From Actinomycetospora chibensis (GTDB taxonomy: Bacteria; Actinomycetota; Actinomycetes; Mycobacteriales; Pseudonocardiaceae), in assembly GCF_028737215.1 (NCBI RefSeq), contig NZ_JAQZAM010000023.1, positions 1 through 64,000 on the forward strand: a stretch of 64,000 bases of DNA, written 5' to 3'. This document shows positions 36,229-46,253 of the stretch, piece by piece. The notes under the pieces are model-generated. The model did no database searches and had not been told where the DNA came from. It saw nothing but the letters and a program-made list of their open reading frames with translations. Numbering within the stretch: position 1 is the stretch's first letter; each line of letters starts with the position of its first letter. The translations under genes and the position numbers were made by a program.

Positions 36229-39186
36229 GTGGCCACGGTCGATCTCGCCCCTCCCCGCACGCGCCCGCGGACCGCCGAGGAGAACCTCGAACGCGCGCTG
36301 GCCGACCGGGTGGACGGCGAGGTGCGCTTCGACGCCGGGTCGCGCGCCACGTACGCCGTCGACTCCTCGAACTACCGCCAGGTCCCGATCGGCGTGGTCG
36401 TCCCGCGCACGATCGACGCCGGCGTCGAGGCGCTCGCCGTGTGCCGCGAGCACGACGTCCCGGTGCTCTCCCGTGGCGGCGGCACGAGCCTCGCCGGGCA
36501 GTGCTGCAACGCCGCCGTGGTGATCGACTGGTCGAAGTACTGCACGCGGATCGTGTCGGTCGACGAGGACGCGCGCACCTGCGTCGTCGAGCCCGGCATC
36601 AAGCTCGACGACCTCAACGCCGCCCTGCCCGGCCGCCTGATCTTCGGCCCGAAGCCCGCGACGCACGTCAGCTGCACGCTCGGCGGGATGATCGGCAACA
36701 ACTCCTGCGGGTCGACCGCGCAGACGTTCGGCAAGGTCGCCGACAACGTCCGCCGCCTCGAGGTGCTCACCTACGACGGCCTGCGGATGTGGGTCGGGCC
36801 GACGTCCGAGCAGGAGTACGCCACCATCCAGGCCGAGGGCGGGCGACGCGCGGAGATCTACCGGGGCCTGCGCGCGATCGCCGCCGACCACGCCGCGCTG
36901 GTGGCCGAGCGTTTCCCCGACATCCCGCGCCGCGTGTCGGGCTACAACCTCGACGACCTGCTGCCTGGCCCCAACGCCGACGGCACCGGCCTCGACCTCG
37001 CCCGCGCGCTGGTGGGCTCGGAGTCGACGCTGGTGACGGTGCTGCACGCCGAGCTCGACCTCGTCGTCGAGGCCCGGCACACCGCGCTGGTGGTGCTGGG
37101 GTTCGACGACATCGTCGCGTCCGCGCGCTGCGTCGACACGATCCTCCCGCACCGCCCGCACTTCCTGGAGTGCATCGACCGCGTCATCGTCGAGTTCCAG
37201 CGCTTCCGGGGCGTGCACCCGCGGGCCATGGCCGCGATGCCCGAGGGCCAGAGCTGGCTCATGGTGCAGATCCGCGACGACGACCCCGCGCGCGTGGCCG
37301 TCCGCACCGAGGCGCTCACCGCCGATCTGCGTGAGCACGGCCCGTCGATCCTCACGGTCACCGACCCGGCCGAGCAGGCCGAGCTGTTCAGCATCCGGGA
37401 GTCCGCGCTCGCCGTCTCGGCCCGCGACCCGCGCACCGGTCAGGACAACTACGAGGGCTGGGAGGACGCGGCCCTGCCCACCGCCCGTCTCGCGGACTAC
37501 CTGGCGGAGTGGGTCGCCCTGCTCGAGGAGTACGGGTACAGCGAGGGCACGGCGATCTACGGGCACTTCGGTCACGGCTGCATCCACACGCGCATCCCGT
37601 TCGAGCTCGGCTCGACGGCGGGCGTCGCGGCCTACCGCTCGTTCATGGAGCGCTCGGCGGACCTGTGCGTGAAGTACGGCGGGTCGCTCTCGGGCGAGCA
37701 CGGCGACGGGCAGTCGCGCGGCGAGCTGCTCGAGCGGATGTACGGGCCCGAGCTCGTGGCGGCCTTCGAGTCGGTCAAGGCGCTCCTCGACCCCCGCAAC
37801 CGGATGAACCCCGGCAAGGTCGTCCACCCATTCCGCCTGGACGAGCACCTGCAGATCGGCCCCGACTACGACCCCGCCGAGCCCGCGTCGGCGTTCTCCT
37901 ACCCGTCCGACGACGGCCGCTTCACCCGCGCCGTGGAGCGCTGCATCGGGGTCGGCCGGTGCCGGCGCACCGAGGGCGAGGTCATGTGCCCCTCGTACCG
38001 CGCCACCGGCGAGGAGCACCACTCCACGCGCGGCCGTGCGCGGCTGCTCTGGGAGATGCTGCGCGGGCACGAGGACTCGCCGATCACCGACGGCTGGCGC
38101 TCCACCGAGGTCCGCGACGCCCTCGATCTGTGCCTGGCGTGCAAGGGCTGCCTGTCGGACTGCCCGGTCAACGTCGACATGGCGACCTACAAGGCCGAGT
38201 TCCTGCACCACCACTACGGGGGCCGGCAGTGGCGCCGCCCGCGCTCGCACCTGTCGATGGGGTGGCTGCCGGCGCTCGCCCGCCTCGCGTCACCGGTCGC
38301 GCCGCTGGTCAACCGGATCATGTCGTCCCGGGCGGCGGGGCTGCTCAAGAGAGCCGGCGGCATCGACGAGCGTCGCGCGATCCCCGCGTTCGCCACCCCG
38401 CGGTTCACGCACTGGTTCCGCGAGCGCGGCTCGCGCGGCTCCGGCGAGCGCGGCGAGGTGCTGCTCTGGCCGGACACGTTCACCGAGTTCCTCCATCCCC
38501 GCGCCGGTGCCGACGCCGTCCGCGTGCTCGAGGCGGCCGGCTTCACGGTGCGGGTCCCGGAGCAGGAGCTGTGCTGCGGCCTGACGTGGGTGACGACGGG
38601 TCAGCTCGACGTCGCCGCCAGGGTGCTCGGCCGGACGCTCGACGCGCTGGCCCCGGCCGTCGGCGACGGCATGCCGATCGTGGGGCTCGAGCCGAGCTGC
38701 ACGGCGGTGTTCACCGACGACGCCCCGAACCTGCTGCCCGGGCCTCGCGCCGACGCGATCGCCGCGGCCACGACGACCCTCGGGCGCCTGCTCGCCGAGT
38801 GTGCGCCGGACTGGGCGCCGCCCGGGCTCGCCGGGCGCGAGGTGATGGTCCAGCAGCACTGCCACCAGCACGCCACCGGCGGCTACGGCGCGGAGACCGA
38901 CGTGCTGCGACGCGCCGGCGCCGAGGTGGAGGTGCTCGACTCCGGGTGCTGCGGGCTCGCCGGCAACTTCGGGTTCGAACAGGGGCACTACGAGGTGTCG
39001 GTGGCCTGCGGGGAGGCGGTGCTCCTGCCCCGGGTGCGGGGCGCCGACGCCGGCACCGCGGTGATCGCCGACGGCTTCTCCTGCCGCACCCAGATCGACC
39101 AGCTCACCGAGCGCCGGGGCGACCACCTGGCCTCGCTCCTCGCCTCCGGTCTTCCCGACGACGAGTTCCTCCCCTGGCCTTCGTGA
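36229..39186 (+). CDS. FAD-linked and Fe-S oxidoreductase (D-2-hydroxyacid dehydrogenase type)
   Basis: This 985-residue fusion has three parts. The first is an N-terminal FAD-binding (PCMH-type) domain (RGGGTSLAGQCC, GMIGNNSCGSTA). The second is a C-terminal FAD-oxidase part with HFGHGCIHTR and GEHGDGQSRG. The third is a [4Fe-4S] plus CCG-type region with CLACKGCLSDCPVNVD, LCCGLTW, QQHCHQHATGG and SGCCGLAGNFGFE. This architecture is found in D-lactate, glycolate or 2-hydroxyglutarate dehydrogenases that pass electrons to the respiratory chain; the exact substrate is open. GTG 36229 is supported by an upstream -10-like box. The stop codon is inside a palindromic element. Confidence 0.9.
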   Translation: MATVDLAPPRTRPRTAEENLERALADRVDGEVRFDAGSRATYAVDSSNYRQVPIGVVVPRTIDAGVEALAVCREHDVPVLSRGGGTSLAGQCCNAAVVIDWSKYCTRIVSVDEDARTCVVEPGIKLDDLNAALPGRLIFGPKPATHVSCTLGGMIGNNSCGSTAQTFGKVADNVRRLEVLTYDGLRMWVGPTSEQEYATIQAEGGRRAEIYRGLRAIAADHAALVAERFPDIPRRVSGYNLDDLLPGPNADGTGLDLARALVGSESTLVTVLHAELDLVVEARHTALVVLGFDDIVASARCVDTILPHRPHFLECIDRVIVEFQRFRGVHPRAMAAMPEGQSWLMVQIRDDDPARVAVRTEALTADLREHGPSILTVTDPAEQAELFSIRESALAVSARDPRTGQDNYEGWEDAALPTARLADYLAEWVALLEEYGYSEGTAIYGHFGHGCIHTRIPFELGSTAGVAAYRSFMERSADLCVKYGGSLSGEHGDGQSRGELLERMYGPELVAAFESVKALLDPRNRMNPGKVVHPFRLDEHLQIGPDYDPAEPASAFSYPSDDGRFTRAVERCIGVGRCRRTEGEVMCPSYRATGEEHHSTRGRARLLWEMLRGHEDSPITDGWRSTEVRDALDLCLACKGCLSDCPVNVDMATYKAEFLHHHYGGRQWRRPRSHLSMGWLPALARLASPVAPLVNRIMSSRAAGLLKRAGGIDERRAIPAFATPRFTHWFRERGSRGSGERGEVLLWPDTFTEFLHPRAGADAVRVLEAAGFTVRVPEQELCCGLTWVTTGQLDVAARVLGRTLDALAPAVGDGMPIVGLEPSCTAVFTDDAPNLLPGPRADAIAAATTTLGRLLAECAPDWAPPGLAGREVMVQQHCHQHATGGYGAETDVLRRAGAEVEVLDSGCCGLAGNFGFEQGHYEVSVACGEAVLLPRVRGADAGTAVIADGFSCRTQIDQLTERRGDHLASLLASGLPDDEFLPWPS

Positions 39187-39222
39187 GCGATCCTGGGGGC
39201 TATAGGCCCGAAGTCCGCTCAC
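39183..39222. repeat. 40-bp palindromic element carrying the stop codon of the FAD/Fe-S gene
   Basis: GTGAGCG (39183-39189) and CGCTCAC (39216-39222) form the outer arms. A GGGC/GCCC inner stem encloses TATAG. The TGA stop (39184-39186) lies in the left arm. It shares the 10-base start GTGAGCGATC with the element at 32513. Confidence 0.7.
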
Positions 39223-39241
39223 GGGAGACGGGGGACCGACG

Positions 39242-39541
39242 ATGGCGATCGCGGTGGAGACCACCTTTCACGGGGTCACGCTGGCCGAGTACGACGACCT
39301 GCTCCGGCGCCTCGAGTTCCGGCGCGGCGGCGACTCCGAGCCCGGCTGCCTGTTCCACTACACGATCCCGACCCACGACGGGTTCCGTGGCGTCGACGTG
39401 TGGGAGTCGGCCGAGGCGTTCGAGCGGTTCGTCGGCGGACGGCTCGCGCCGGTCCTCGAGAACCTCGGGATCGACCGCCCCGACGTCGCGATGTCCGAGG
39501 TCCACAACTACCTGATCGCGCCTCCGGAGCGCCGCGGCTAG
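39242..39541 (+). CDS. Hypothetical protein with ABM-like fold
   Basis: This 99-residue soluble protein has the order expected of a small dimeric alpha/beta barrel: IAVETTFHGVTLAEYDDLLR, then FRGVDVWESAEAFERFVGGR, then a C-terminal strand region EVHNYLIAP. No function is known. ATG 39242 has GGGGACCGACG just before it. It follows the FAD/Fe-S gene after the palindromic element and converges with the MalY-type gene. Confidence 0.65.
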   Translation: MAIAVETTFHGVTLAEYDDLLRRLEFRRGGDSEPGCLFHYTIPTHDGFRGVDVWESAEAFERFVGGRLAPVLENLGIDRPDVAMSEVHNYLIAPPERRG

Positions 39542-39553
39542 GTGTCGTGGCCG

Positions 39554-40786
39554 CTAGGAGAGAGCGGCGCCGATGCGCTCGAGGGCCTCGGTGAGGACGG
39601 GGCGGGACATGGCGAGGTTGAGGCGCATGCCCCCGCGCCCGGCCTCCCCGCACGCCGCGCCGTCGGTCATGACCACACCCGCCTCGCGGACGAAGAACGC
39701 CGACGGGGGCTCGTCGAGGCCCAGACCCCGGCCGTCGAGCCACGCGAGGTAGGTGCCCTCGGGGACGGTCACGTCGAGGCCCGGCAGGTCGGCGGACGCC
39801 AGCAGGGCGCGGTTGCCGTCCAGGTAGGCGAGCACGTCGTGGAGCCAGCCCCGGGCGTCGCGGTAGGCCGAGGTCGTCGCCAGCACCCCGGGCGTCGCGG
39901 TGCCGTGCTCGGCGAGGTACCCGGTGGCCTCCCAGTGTGCGGCGTCGGCATCGTTCGAGAGGATCACCTGCCCGCACTTGAGCCCCGGGGTGTTCCAGGC
40001 CTTGGACGCCGAGGTCGCCGTGACCGTGTGCGCCGCGGCGGCCCCGGACGTCGCGGCGTAGGGCCGGTGGCGGTGGGCGTCGAACGTCAGGGGCGCGTGG
40101 ATCTCGTCGCTGAACACCCGCCCGCCGTGGCGCTCGACCACCTCGGTCACCGCGGCGAGCTCGTCGACGTCGAAGACGCGACCCGTGGGGTTGTGCGGGT
40201 TGGTCAGCACCAGCAGGCCCGCGCCGTCGGCGAACGCGCGGTCGATCGCGTCGAGGTCGAGCACGAACCGCCCGGACCCGTCACCGCCGTCCCGGGCCAT
40301 CGGCACCTGGACCAGCTCGCGGCCGAGCATCGCCGGCACGGTGAGGAAGGGCATGTAGGCCGGGGTCGGCAGCACGATCGCGCTGCCGGGCCGGGTGAAG
40401 TGCCGGACGGTCGCGGTGAACGCGGTGAGCACGTCGGGCACGGGGCGCACGCGGGCCGGGTCGGGCGCCCACCCGAGCCGCTCGCCCCAGAACGCCGACG
40501 TCGCCGCGGCCATGTCGGCCACCCAGTCGTCGGGCAGGTAGCCGAAGCGCGACCCGTCGGCCGAGGTGCGGACGGCGTCGGCCACGACGTCGGCGACCGG
40601 GTAGTCCATCTCGGCGACGAACGCCCCGATCAGGCCCTCGCGCTCGCCGCGTCGCCACGAGCCGGGCGTCGACCACTTCCACGAGCCGCCCGCCCGCATG
40701 TGCGCGGCGGTGAGGGCGTCGAAGCGGTGGGACGGCACGGTCGGTGGCGTCGTGGGATGGGCGGTCACGCCCGTCGATGATGCCAT
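39554..40786 (-). CDS. MalY/PatB-type PLP-dependent C-S lyase (aminotransferase fold I)
   Basis: This protein of up to 410 residues is probably a cystathionine beta-lyase of the MalY/PatB branch. The MalY-type opening SWKWSTPG and [13 protein letters not shown] is seen. The segments [15 protein letters not shown] and [12 protein letters not shown] bind PLP, and the Schiff-base lysine is in [19 protein letters not shown] 40786 lies inside a hairpin that follows the pyruvate kinase stop; GTG 40768, six codons later, is just outside the hairpin and may be the real start. It follows pyk with a 7-base gap. Confidence 0.88.
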   Translation of the reverse strand: MASSTGVTAHPTTPPTVPSHRFDALTAAHMRAGGSWKWSTPGSWRRGEREGLIGAFVAEMDYPVADVVADAVRTSADGSRFGYLPDDWVADMAAATSAFWGERLGWAPDPARVRPVPDVLTAFTATVRHFTRPGSAIVLPTPAYMPFLTVPAMLGRELVQVPMARDGGDGSGRFVLDLDAIDRAFADGAGLLVLTNPHNPTGRVFDVDELAAVTEVVERHGGRVFSDEIHAPLTFDAHRHRPYAATSGAAAAHTVTATSASKAWNTPGLKCGQVILSNDADAAHWEATGYLAEHGTATPGVLATTSAYRDARGWLHDVLAYLDGNRALLASADLPGLDVTVPEGTYLAWLDGRGLGLDEPPSAFFVREAGVVMTDGAACGEAGRGGMRLNLAMSRPVLTEALERIGAALS

Positions 40787-40792
40787 CGACGG
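40771..40792 (-). terminator. 9-bp hairpin after pyruvate kinase, overlapping the next start codon
   Basis: CCGTCGATG (40771-40779) and CATCGACGG (40784-40792) are perfect arms with a 4-base loop. In the minus-strand mRNA the stem begins two bases after the pyk stop and contains the ATG 40786. It may terminate pyk or limit translation of the lyase. Confidence 0.5.
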
Positions 40793-40793
40793 C

Positions 40794-42212
40794 TCAGCGC
40801 GCGTCCTCCCCGATCTTGTGGACGCGCAGCAGGTTGGTCTTGCCGACGGTGCCGGGCGGCGAGCCGGAGACGATCACGACGAGCTCGCCGGCGGCGAAGC
40901 GCCCGATCTCCAGCAGCGACGCGTCGACCTGGCGGATCATCGCGTCGGTGGTGTCCGCCCAGGGCACGAGGAAGGTCTCGACGCCCCAGCTCAGCGCCAG
41001 CTGGCTGCGGACCTCGGGGATCGGCGAGAACGCCAGCACCGGCAGCCGGGTGTGCAGGCGGGCGAGGCGGCGGACGGTGTCGCCGGTGCGCGTGAACGCC
41101 ACCAGCGCGCGGGCGTTGAGGCGCTCGCCGATGTCGCGCGCGGCGGTGGTCACCACGCCGCGCTGGGTGCGCGGGACGTGCTGGATCGGCGGCACCGACG
41201 CCGGGCCGACCTCGACCGCGGCGACGATCCGGGACATCGTCTGGACCGTCTCGATGGGGTAGTCGCCGACGCTGGTCTCGCCGGAGAGCATCACGGCGTC
41301 CGCGCCGTCGAGCACGGCGTTGGCCACGTCGGACGCCTCGGCCCGGGTCGGCCGGAAGTTGTGGATCATCGACTCGAGCATCTGCGTCGCGACGATCACC
41401 GGCTTGGCGTTCTCGCGCGCGATCTGCACCGCGCGCTTCTGCACCAGCGGGACGTCCTCGAGCGCCAGCTCCACACCCAGGTCACCGCGGGCGACCATGA
41501 TCGAGTCGAAGGCCAGGACGATCGCCTCGAGCGCGTCGACCGCCTCGGGCTTCTCGATCTTCGCGATCACCGGGAGGCGCGAGCCGTACTCGTCCATGAT
41601 CTTGTGGACGAGCTCGGCGTCGGCGGGCGAGCGCACGAAGGACAGCGCGATCATGTCGACGCGCAGGCCGAGGGCGAAGCGCAGGTCGGCCTCGTCCTTG
41701 TCGCTCATCGCCGGCACCGACACCGCGGTGTGGGGCAGCGAGATGCCCTTGTTGTCGGAGACCCGGCCGCCCTCGATCACGCGGCAGACGACATCGGGGC
41801 CCTCGACGGCGGTGACCTCGAGGGCGACGTTGCCGTCGTCGATGAGCAGGGACTCGCCGGGACGGGCGTCGTCGGCGAGGCCGGAGTACGTGGTGCCGAC
41901 GCGGTCGTGGGTGCCCGCGACGTCCTCGGTGGTGATCGTGACCGTCTCGCCGGTGGCCCACATCTGCGGACCGTCGACGAACCGCCCCAGACGGATCTTC
42001 GGACCCTGCAGGTCGGCCAGGATGCCGACGGCGCGACCCTCGCTGTCGGCCGCCTCGCGCACGAGGCGGTAGATCCGTTCGTGCTCGGCGTGCTCGCCGT
42101 GGCTGAAGTTGAGACGGGCCACGTCCATGCCGGCGCGGACGAGGTCACGGATGGCCTCGGGCGTCGACGTCGACGGCCCCAACGTGCACACGATCTTTGC
42201 TCGTCGGCTCAC
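40794..42212 (-). CDS. pyk: Pyruvate kinase
   Basis: This 472-residue glycolytic enzyme transfers phosphate from phosphoenolpyruvate to ADP. Family segments are [50 protein letters not shown] with the catalytic Lys, and [16 protein letters not shown]. The C-terminal domain is complete. GTG 42212 is chosen over ATG 42221 because TACGAT lies seven bases before it and because it gives the standard N-terminus. It is divergent from the AI-2E-family gene. Confidence 0.96.
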   Translation of the reverse strand: MSRRAKIVCTLGPSTSTPEAIRDLVRAGMDVARLNFSHGEHAEHERIYRLVREAADSEGRAVGILADLQGPKIRLGRFVDGPQMWATGETVTITTEDVAGTHDRVGTTYSGLADDARPGESLLIDDGNVALEVTAVEGPDVVCRVIEGGRVSDNKGISLPHTAVSVPAMSDKDEADLRFALGLRVDMIALSFVRSPADAELVHKIMDEYGSRLPVIAKIEKPEAVDALEAIVLAFDSIMVARGDLGVELALEDVPLVQKRAVQIARENAKPVIVATQMLESMIHNFRPTRAEASDVANAVLDGADAVMLSGETSVGDYPIETVQTMSRIVAAVEVGPASVPPIQHVPRTQRGVVTTAARDIGERLNARALVAFTRTGDTVRRLARLHTRLPVLAFSPIPEVRSQLALSWGVETFLVPWADTTDAMIRQVDASLLEIGRFAAGELVVIVSGSPPGTVGKTNLLRVHKIGEDAR

Positions 42213-42225
42213 GGCCCTCATCGTA
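42213..42225 (-). promoter_or_regulatory. -10 box TACGAT of a probable leaderless pyk promoter
   Basis: TACGAT (42225-42220, minus strand) is followed by seven bases and GTG 42212. The in-frame ATG 42221 lies between box and GTG and would then not be transcribed. Confidence 0.6.
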
Positions 42226-42287
42226 TCCCGCTCTGCACCGATCCAGCAGAGGCCGGGCGCCGGAGAACGTCCTGCGGCCCGCGCGAC

Positions 42288-42299
42288 TACGGTGAGCCG
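42288..42299 (+). promoter_or_regulatory. -10 box TACGGT of a probable leaderless promoter
   Basis: TACGGT (42288-42293) precedes GTG 42300 by six bases. With the pyk box it makes a divergent pair of leaderless promoters about 60 bases apart. Confidence 0.6.
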
Positions 42300-43577
42300 G
42301 TGACCCTGCCGACGATCGGAGCGGACCCCCCGGACGGCGCGGGCGAGGGCGGAACGACCGCAGCCGGGGGCGGCATCCTGCTCCAGGGACGCAAGCGCTG
42401 GGAGGTCCCGCCGGCCCTCGAGATCGCCACCGCGCTCGCCTGGCGCCTGCTGCTCCTGGGTGCGGCGATCCTGGTCGTCATCTACGTCCTGGGCCTGCTC
42501 GGGGCGGTCGTGGTGCCCGTCGTCCTCGCGCTGATCGCGGCGTCCCTGCTCGCCCCGTCCGCGCACGCCCTGTCGCGCATCCGGTGGCTGCCGCACGCGG
42601 TGGCCACCGCGATCGTCATCGTCGGCGGCGTCGCCGTCGTCGGCGGCGTGTTCTACGGCGTCGGCCTGGCCTTCGTCTCCGGGCTCCCGGAGCTGTCGTC
42701 GCAGCTGCTCGCCAGCGTGGCGAGCATCCAGCAGTGGCTGCGCACCGGCCCGCTCGGGCTGAACAACGAGCAGTTCACCGAGGTCGGCAACCAGCTCTTC
42801 GCCTATCTCCAGTCCAGCCAGGCGACGCTCGCGCAGAGCGCCCTCGGCGCGGTGAGCACCGTGGGCGAGGTCCTCACCGAGCTCCTGCTGGCCCTCTTCA
42901 CGCTGATCTTCTTCGTCTACAACGGCGGCACGGTGTGGCGCTTCGTGCTCGGCGCGGTCCCGCGCCAGGCCCGCGACCGCGCCGACATCGCCGGACGGCG
43001 CGCCTTCGCCTCGCTCGTCGGCTACACCCGCGCGACGATCCTCGTCGCCGCCGCCGACGCGATCACCGCGGGCGTCGGGCTGTGGCTGATCGGGATCCCG
43101 CTGCCCGTCCCGCTGGCCGCGCTCATCTTCTTCGGCGCCTTCGTCCCGACCCTCGGCGCCGTCGTCTCCGGCGTCGTCGCAGTGCTCGTCGGCCTGGTCA
43201 GCGGCGGCATCACCGACGCCCTGCTCGTCGTGCTGCTGCTCGTCCTGGTGCAAAACCTCGAGGGCTACATCCTCCAGCCCCTGCTTCTCGGGCGGTCGAT
43301 CAAGCTCCATCCGCTCGCCGTCGTGCTGCCGATCGCCTGCGGGCTCGTGCTCGCCGGCATCGCCGGGGCCCTGCTCGCGGTCCCGCTCGTCACGGTGATC
43401 GACGCCGGGGTCCGCTCCCTCACGCGCGCCTCCGACGGCCCGGGGCTCGACCCGGAGGCGGTCGACGCCCTCGATCCCCGCTCCGCCCGCCCCGACTGGC
43501 ACACCGACGAGCAGCCCCCGCGCAACCTCGTCGCCCGGGCCGTCGACGCCTTCCGCGCACGGTCGTCGTCGGCCTGA
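42300..43577 (+). CDS. AI-2E family transporter (PerM/UPF0118)
   Basis: This 425-residue membrane protein has about eight helices. The family core is seen in LIFFGAFVPTLGAVVSGVVA and VQNLEGYILQPLLLGRSIKL. A long periplasmic-type segment with many Gln and Ser residues separates the third and fourth helices. Members are described as permeases, and the AI-2 role applies to only a few, so the substrate is unknown. GTG 42300 follows a leaderless-type -10 box. It converges with relA. Confidence 0.9.
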   Translation: MTLPTIGADPPDGAGEGGTTAAGGGILLQGRKRWEVPPALEIATALAWRLLLLGAAILVVIYVLGLLGAVVVPVVLALIAASLLAPSAHALSRIRWLPHAVATAIVIVGGVAVVGGVFYGVGLAFVSGLPELSSQLLASVASIQQWLRTGPLGLNNEQFTEVGNQLFAYLQSSQATLAQSALGAVSTVGEVLTELLLALFTLIFFVYNGGTVWRFVLGAVPRQARDRADIAGRRAFASLVGYTRATILVAAADAITAGVGLWLIGIPLPVPLAALIFFGAFVPTLGAVVSGVVAVLVGLVSGGITDALLVVLLLVLVQNLEGYILQPLLLGRSIKLHPLAVVLPIACGLVLAGIAGALLAVPLVTVIDAGVRSLTRASDGPGLDPEAVDALDPRSARPDWHTDEQPPRNLVARAVDAFRARSSSA

Positions 43578-43608
43578 CGGGCGACCTCGTCGTCCGGCGG
43601 TCCGGAGC

Positions 43609-46032
43609 TCAGCTCGCGGAGGTCACCCGGTAGACGTCGTAGACGCCCTCGACGTTGCGGACCGCCTTGAGCACGTGGCCGAGGTGCTTGGGGTCGCCCA
43701 TCTCGAACGAGAAGCGGCTGACCGCCACGCGGTCGCGCGAGGTGGTGACCGACGCGGAGAGGATGTTGACCTTCTCGTCGGCCAGGACCTTGGTGATGTC
43801 GGAGAGCAGCCGGTGCCGGTCGAGGGCCTCGGCCTGGATCGCGACGAGGAACAGCGCGCTCGACGACGACGCCCAGTGCACGTTGACCAGACGCTCGGGC
43901 TCGCTGCGCAGCTCGTCGGCGTTGGTGCAGTCGGTGCGGTGCACGCTGACGCCGCCGCCGCGGGTGACGAACCCCAGGATGCCGTCGCCGGGTACGGGCG
44001 TGCAGCACCGCGCCAGCTTGATCCAGACGTCGCCGTCGGAGTCGTCCATGTCGTCGATGACGACGCCGACGTCGCCGGTGCCGCGCCGGCGCTGGACCGT
44101 GGAGGGCGTGGCGCGGTCGGCCAGCTCCTCCTCGTTCTGCTCGACGCCGCCGAGGAGCGCCACGAGCCGCTGCACGACGTGGCGCGCCGATACGTGGTGC
44201 TCGCCGACCGCGGCGTAGAGCGCGGAGACGTCGGCGTAGCGCAGCTCGTGGGCGAGGGCGCCCATCGAGTCGCCGGAGACGAGGCGCTGCAGCGGCAGGC
44301 CGGTGCGCCGGGCCTCGCGGGTGATGGCCTCCTTGCCGCCCTCGATCGCCTCCTCGCGGCGCTCCTTGGCGAACCACTGCTTGATCTTCTGCTTGGCCCG
44401 CGGCGAGGCGACGAAGCCCAGCCAGTCGCGCGACGGACCGGCGCCCTCGGCCTTCGACGTGAAGATCTCGACGACCTCGCCGTTCTCGAGCTCGCGCTCG
44501 AGGGCGACCAGGCGTCCGTTGACCCGGCTGCCGATGCACCGGTTGCCGACCTCGGTGTGCACCGCGTAGGCGAGGTCGACCGGCGTCGATCCGCTGGGCA
44601 ACGTGATCACGTCGCCCTTGGGCGTGAAGACGAAGATCTCGCGGGTGGCGAGGTCGTAGCGCAGCGACTCGAGGAACTCCCCCGGGTCCGCCGCCTCCCG
44701 CTGCCAGTCCAGCAGCTGGCGCATCCACGCCATCTCGTCGAGCTCGAGGGTGCCGTCGCCGGCCGAGCCGTTCTTGTGCGCGCCCTTGGTCTCCTTGTAC
44801 CGCCAGTGCGCGGCGATGCCGTACTCGGCGGTGCGGTGCATCTCGTGGGTGCGGATCTGCACCTCGAGCGGCTGGCCGTCCGGCCCGATCACCGTGGTGT
44901 GCAGCGACTGGTAGACGCCGAAGCGCGGCTGGGCGATGTAGTCCTTGAAGCGCCCGGGCATCGGCTGCCACAGGGCGTGGACCATGCCCATCGCGGCGTA
45001 GCAGTCGCGGACGTCCTCGACGAGCACCCGCACGCCCACCAGGTCGTGGATGTCGTCGAAGTCCTTCCCCTTGACGATCATCTTCTGGTAGATCGAGTAG
45101 TAGTGCTTCGGCCGCCCGAGCACCTCGGCCTTCACCCGGGCCTCGGTGAGCTGGCCGGAGACCTCGTCGATCACCGAGCGCAGGTAGGTGTCGCGGCTGG
45201 GGGCGCGGTCGGCGACGAGGCGGACGATCTCGTCGTAGCGCTTGGGGTGCAGGATCGCGAACGCGAGATCCTCGAGCTCCCACTTGACCGTCGACATCCC
45301 CAGCCGGTGGGCCAGCGGCGCGAGCACCTCGAGGGTCTCGCGGGCCTTCTTGGCCTGCTTCTCCGGCTTGAGGAAGCGCATGGTGCGCATGTTGTGCAGC
45401 CGGTCGGCCAGCTTGATGACGAGCACGCGCGGGTCACGCGCCATCGCCACGACCATCTTGCGGATCGTCTCCGCCTCGGCCGCGGCCCCGAGCTGGACCT
45501 TGTCGAGCTTGGTGACGCCGTCGACCAGGTGCGCGACCTCGGCGCCGAAGTCGGAGGCGAGCTTCTCGAGCGAGTAGTCGGTGTCCTCGACGGTGTCGTG
45601 CAGCAGGGCCGCGACCAGCGTCGTCGTGTCCATCCCGAGCTCACCGAGGATGGTCGCGACCGCCAGCGGGTGCGTGATGTACGGGTCGCCGCTCTTGCGC
45701 ATCTGGCCGTCGTGCGACTGCTCGGCGATGTCGTAGGCGCGCTGCAGCGTGGCCATGTCAGCCGACGGGTGCAGCTCGCGGTGCACCGCGGCCAGCGGCT
45801 CGAGCACGGGCTTGACCACGCCCGAACGCTGGGCGGTGATCCGGCGGGCGATGCGGGCACGCACCCGGCGCGTCGCCGAGGGCGGGCGGGTGGTGCTGAC
45901 CGGCGGGGTGGGCGAGAGGCCGGCGGACTCGAGGACCGCGTCCTCGCGGGTGCCCCCGTCGTCGGCGGCGGCGTCCGACGGGGCGGGTTCGGTGGCCAGC
46001 GGTGTGCCCGTGGCGTCGACGTGCTGGCTCAC
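43609..46032 (-). CDS. relA: Bifunctional (p)ppGpp synthetase/hydrolase
   Basis: This 807-residue RSH protein has a polar N-terminal extension of about 90 residues. The HD hydrolase domain contains [16 protein letters not shown]. The synthetase domain contains [20 protein letters not shown], and a TGS domain, the RIS/helical region with [20 protein letters not shown], and a C-terminal ACT domain follow. The HD residues and synthetase residues are intact, so both making and breaking of ppGpp are expected. GTG 46032 has AGGGGACG upstream. A 221-base gap before it holds a promoter and a hairpin, so it need not depend on the apt transcript. Confidence 0.95.
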   Translation of the reverse strand: MSQHVDATGTPLATEPAPSDAAADDGGTREDAVLESAGLSPTPPVSTTRPPSATRRVRARIARRITAQRSGVVKPVLEPLAAVHRELHPSADMATLQRAYDIAEQSHDGQMRKSGDPYITHPLAVATILGELGMDTTTLVAALLHDTVEDTDYSLEKLASDFGAEVAHLVDGVTKLDKVQLGAAAEAETIRKMVVAMARDPRVLVIKLADRLHNMRTMRFLKPEKQAKKARETLEVLAPLAHRLGMSTVKWELEDLAFAILHPKRYDEIVRLVADRAPSRDTYLRSVIDEVSGQLTEARVKAEVLGRPKHYYSIYQKMIVKGKDFDDIHDLVGVRVLVEDVRDCYAAMGMVHALWQPMPGRFKDYIAQPRFGVYQSLHTTVIGPDGQPLEVQIRTHEMHRTAEYGIAAHWRYKETKGAHKNGSAGDGTLELDEMAWMRQLLDWQREAADPGEFLESLRYDLATREIFVFTPKGDVITLPSGSTPVDLAYAVHTEVGNRCIGSRVNGRLVALERELENGEVVEIFTSKAEGAGPSRDWLGFVASPRAKQKIKQWFAKERREEAIEGGKEAITREARRTGLPLQRLVSGDSMGALAHELRYADVSALYAAVGEHHVSARHVVQRLVALLGGVEQNEEELADRATPSTVQRRRGTGDVGVVIDDMDDSDGDVWIKLARCCTPVPGDGILGFVTRGGGVSVHRTDCTNADELRSEPERLVNVHWASSSSALFLVAIQAEALDRHRLLSDITKVLADEKVNILSASVTTSRDRVAVSRFSFEMGDPKHLGHVLKAVRNVEGVYDVYRVTSAS

Positions 46033-46097
46033 GCGTCGTCCCCTTCCCCTCCGGACCACGGGGCGGGGGCTGCGCCCACCGTGTCCGGAATCCATCC

Positions 46098-46126
46098 AGG
46101 ATATCCCGGCATTGGCGGGGTGTCCG
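46098..46126 (-). promoter_or_regulatory. Probable relA promoter
   Basis: On the minus strand TATCCT (46103-46098) is a good -10, and CGGACA, 17 bases further upstream (46126-46121), is a partial -35. The leader would be about 60 bases. Confidence 0.45.
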
Positions 46127-46143
46127 GTCGGTGGCGGCCCGAT

Positions 46144-46161
46144 CGGACGATCGGTCGTCCG
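46144..46161 (-). terminator. Hairpin downstream of apt
   Basis: CGGACGA (46144-46150) and TCGTCCG (46155-46161) pair perfectly around a 4-base loop, about 95 bases after the apt stop codon and before the relA promoter. There is no T-tract. Confidence 0.45.
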
Positions 46162-46253
46162 CGATCGGTACGCGTGGGTGACGGTGGCCCGGTCGAGCCG
46201 GCGACGACCGGAGCGCGCGACGGGCGGTCGGTCAGTGGTCGGTGGACCGCCGG

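Noticed and set aside
38960-38985. GGTTCGAAC-like sequence as a tRNA T-loop
   Set aside because: It is inside the FAD/Fe-S gene (GNFGFE motif), and no acceptor or anticodon stem can be folded around it. I found no tRNA in the window.
42213-42221. ATG 42221 as the pyruvate kinase start
   Set aside because: It lies between the TACGAT -10 box and GTG 42212 and so probably upstream of the transcript. GTG 42212 also gives the normal N-terminus.
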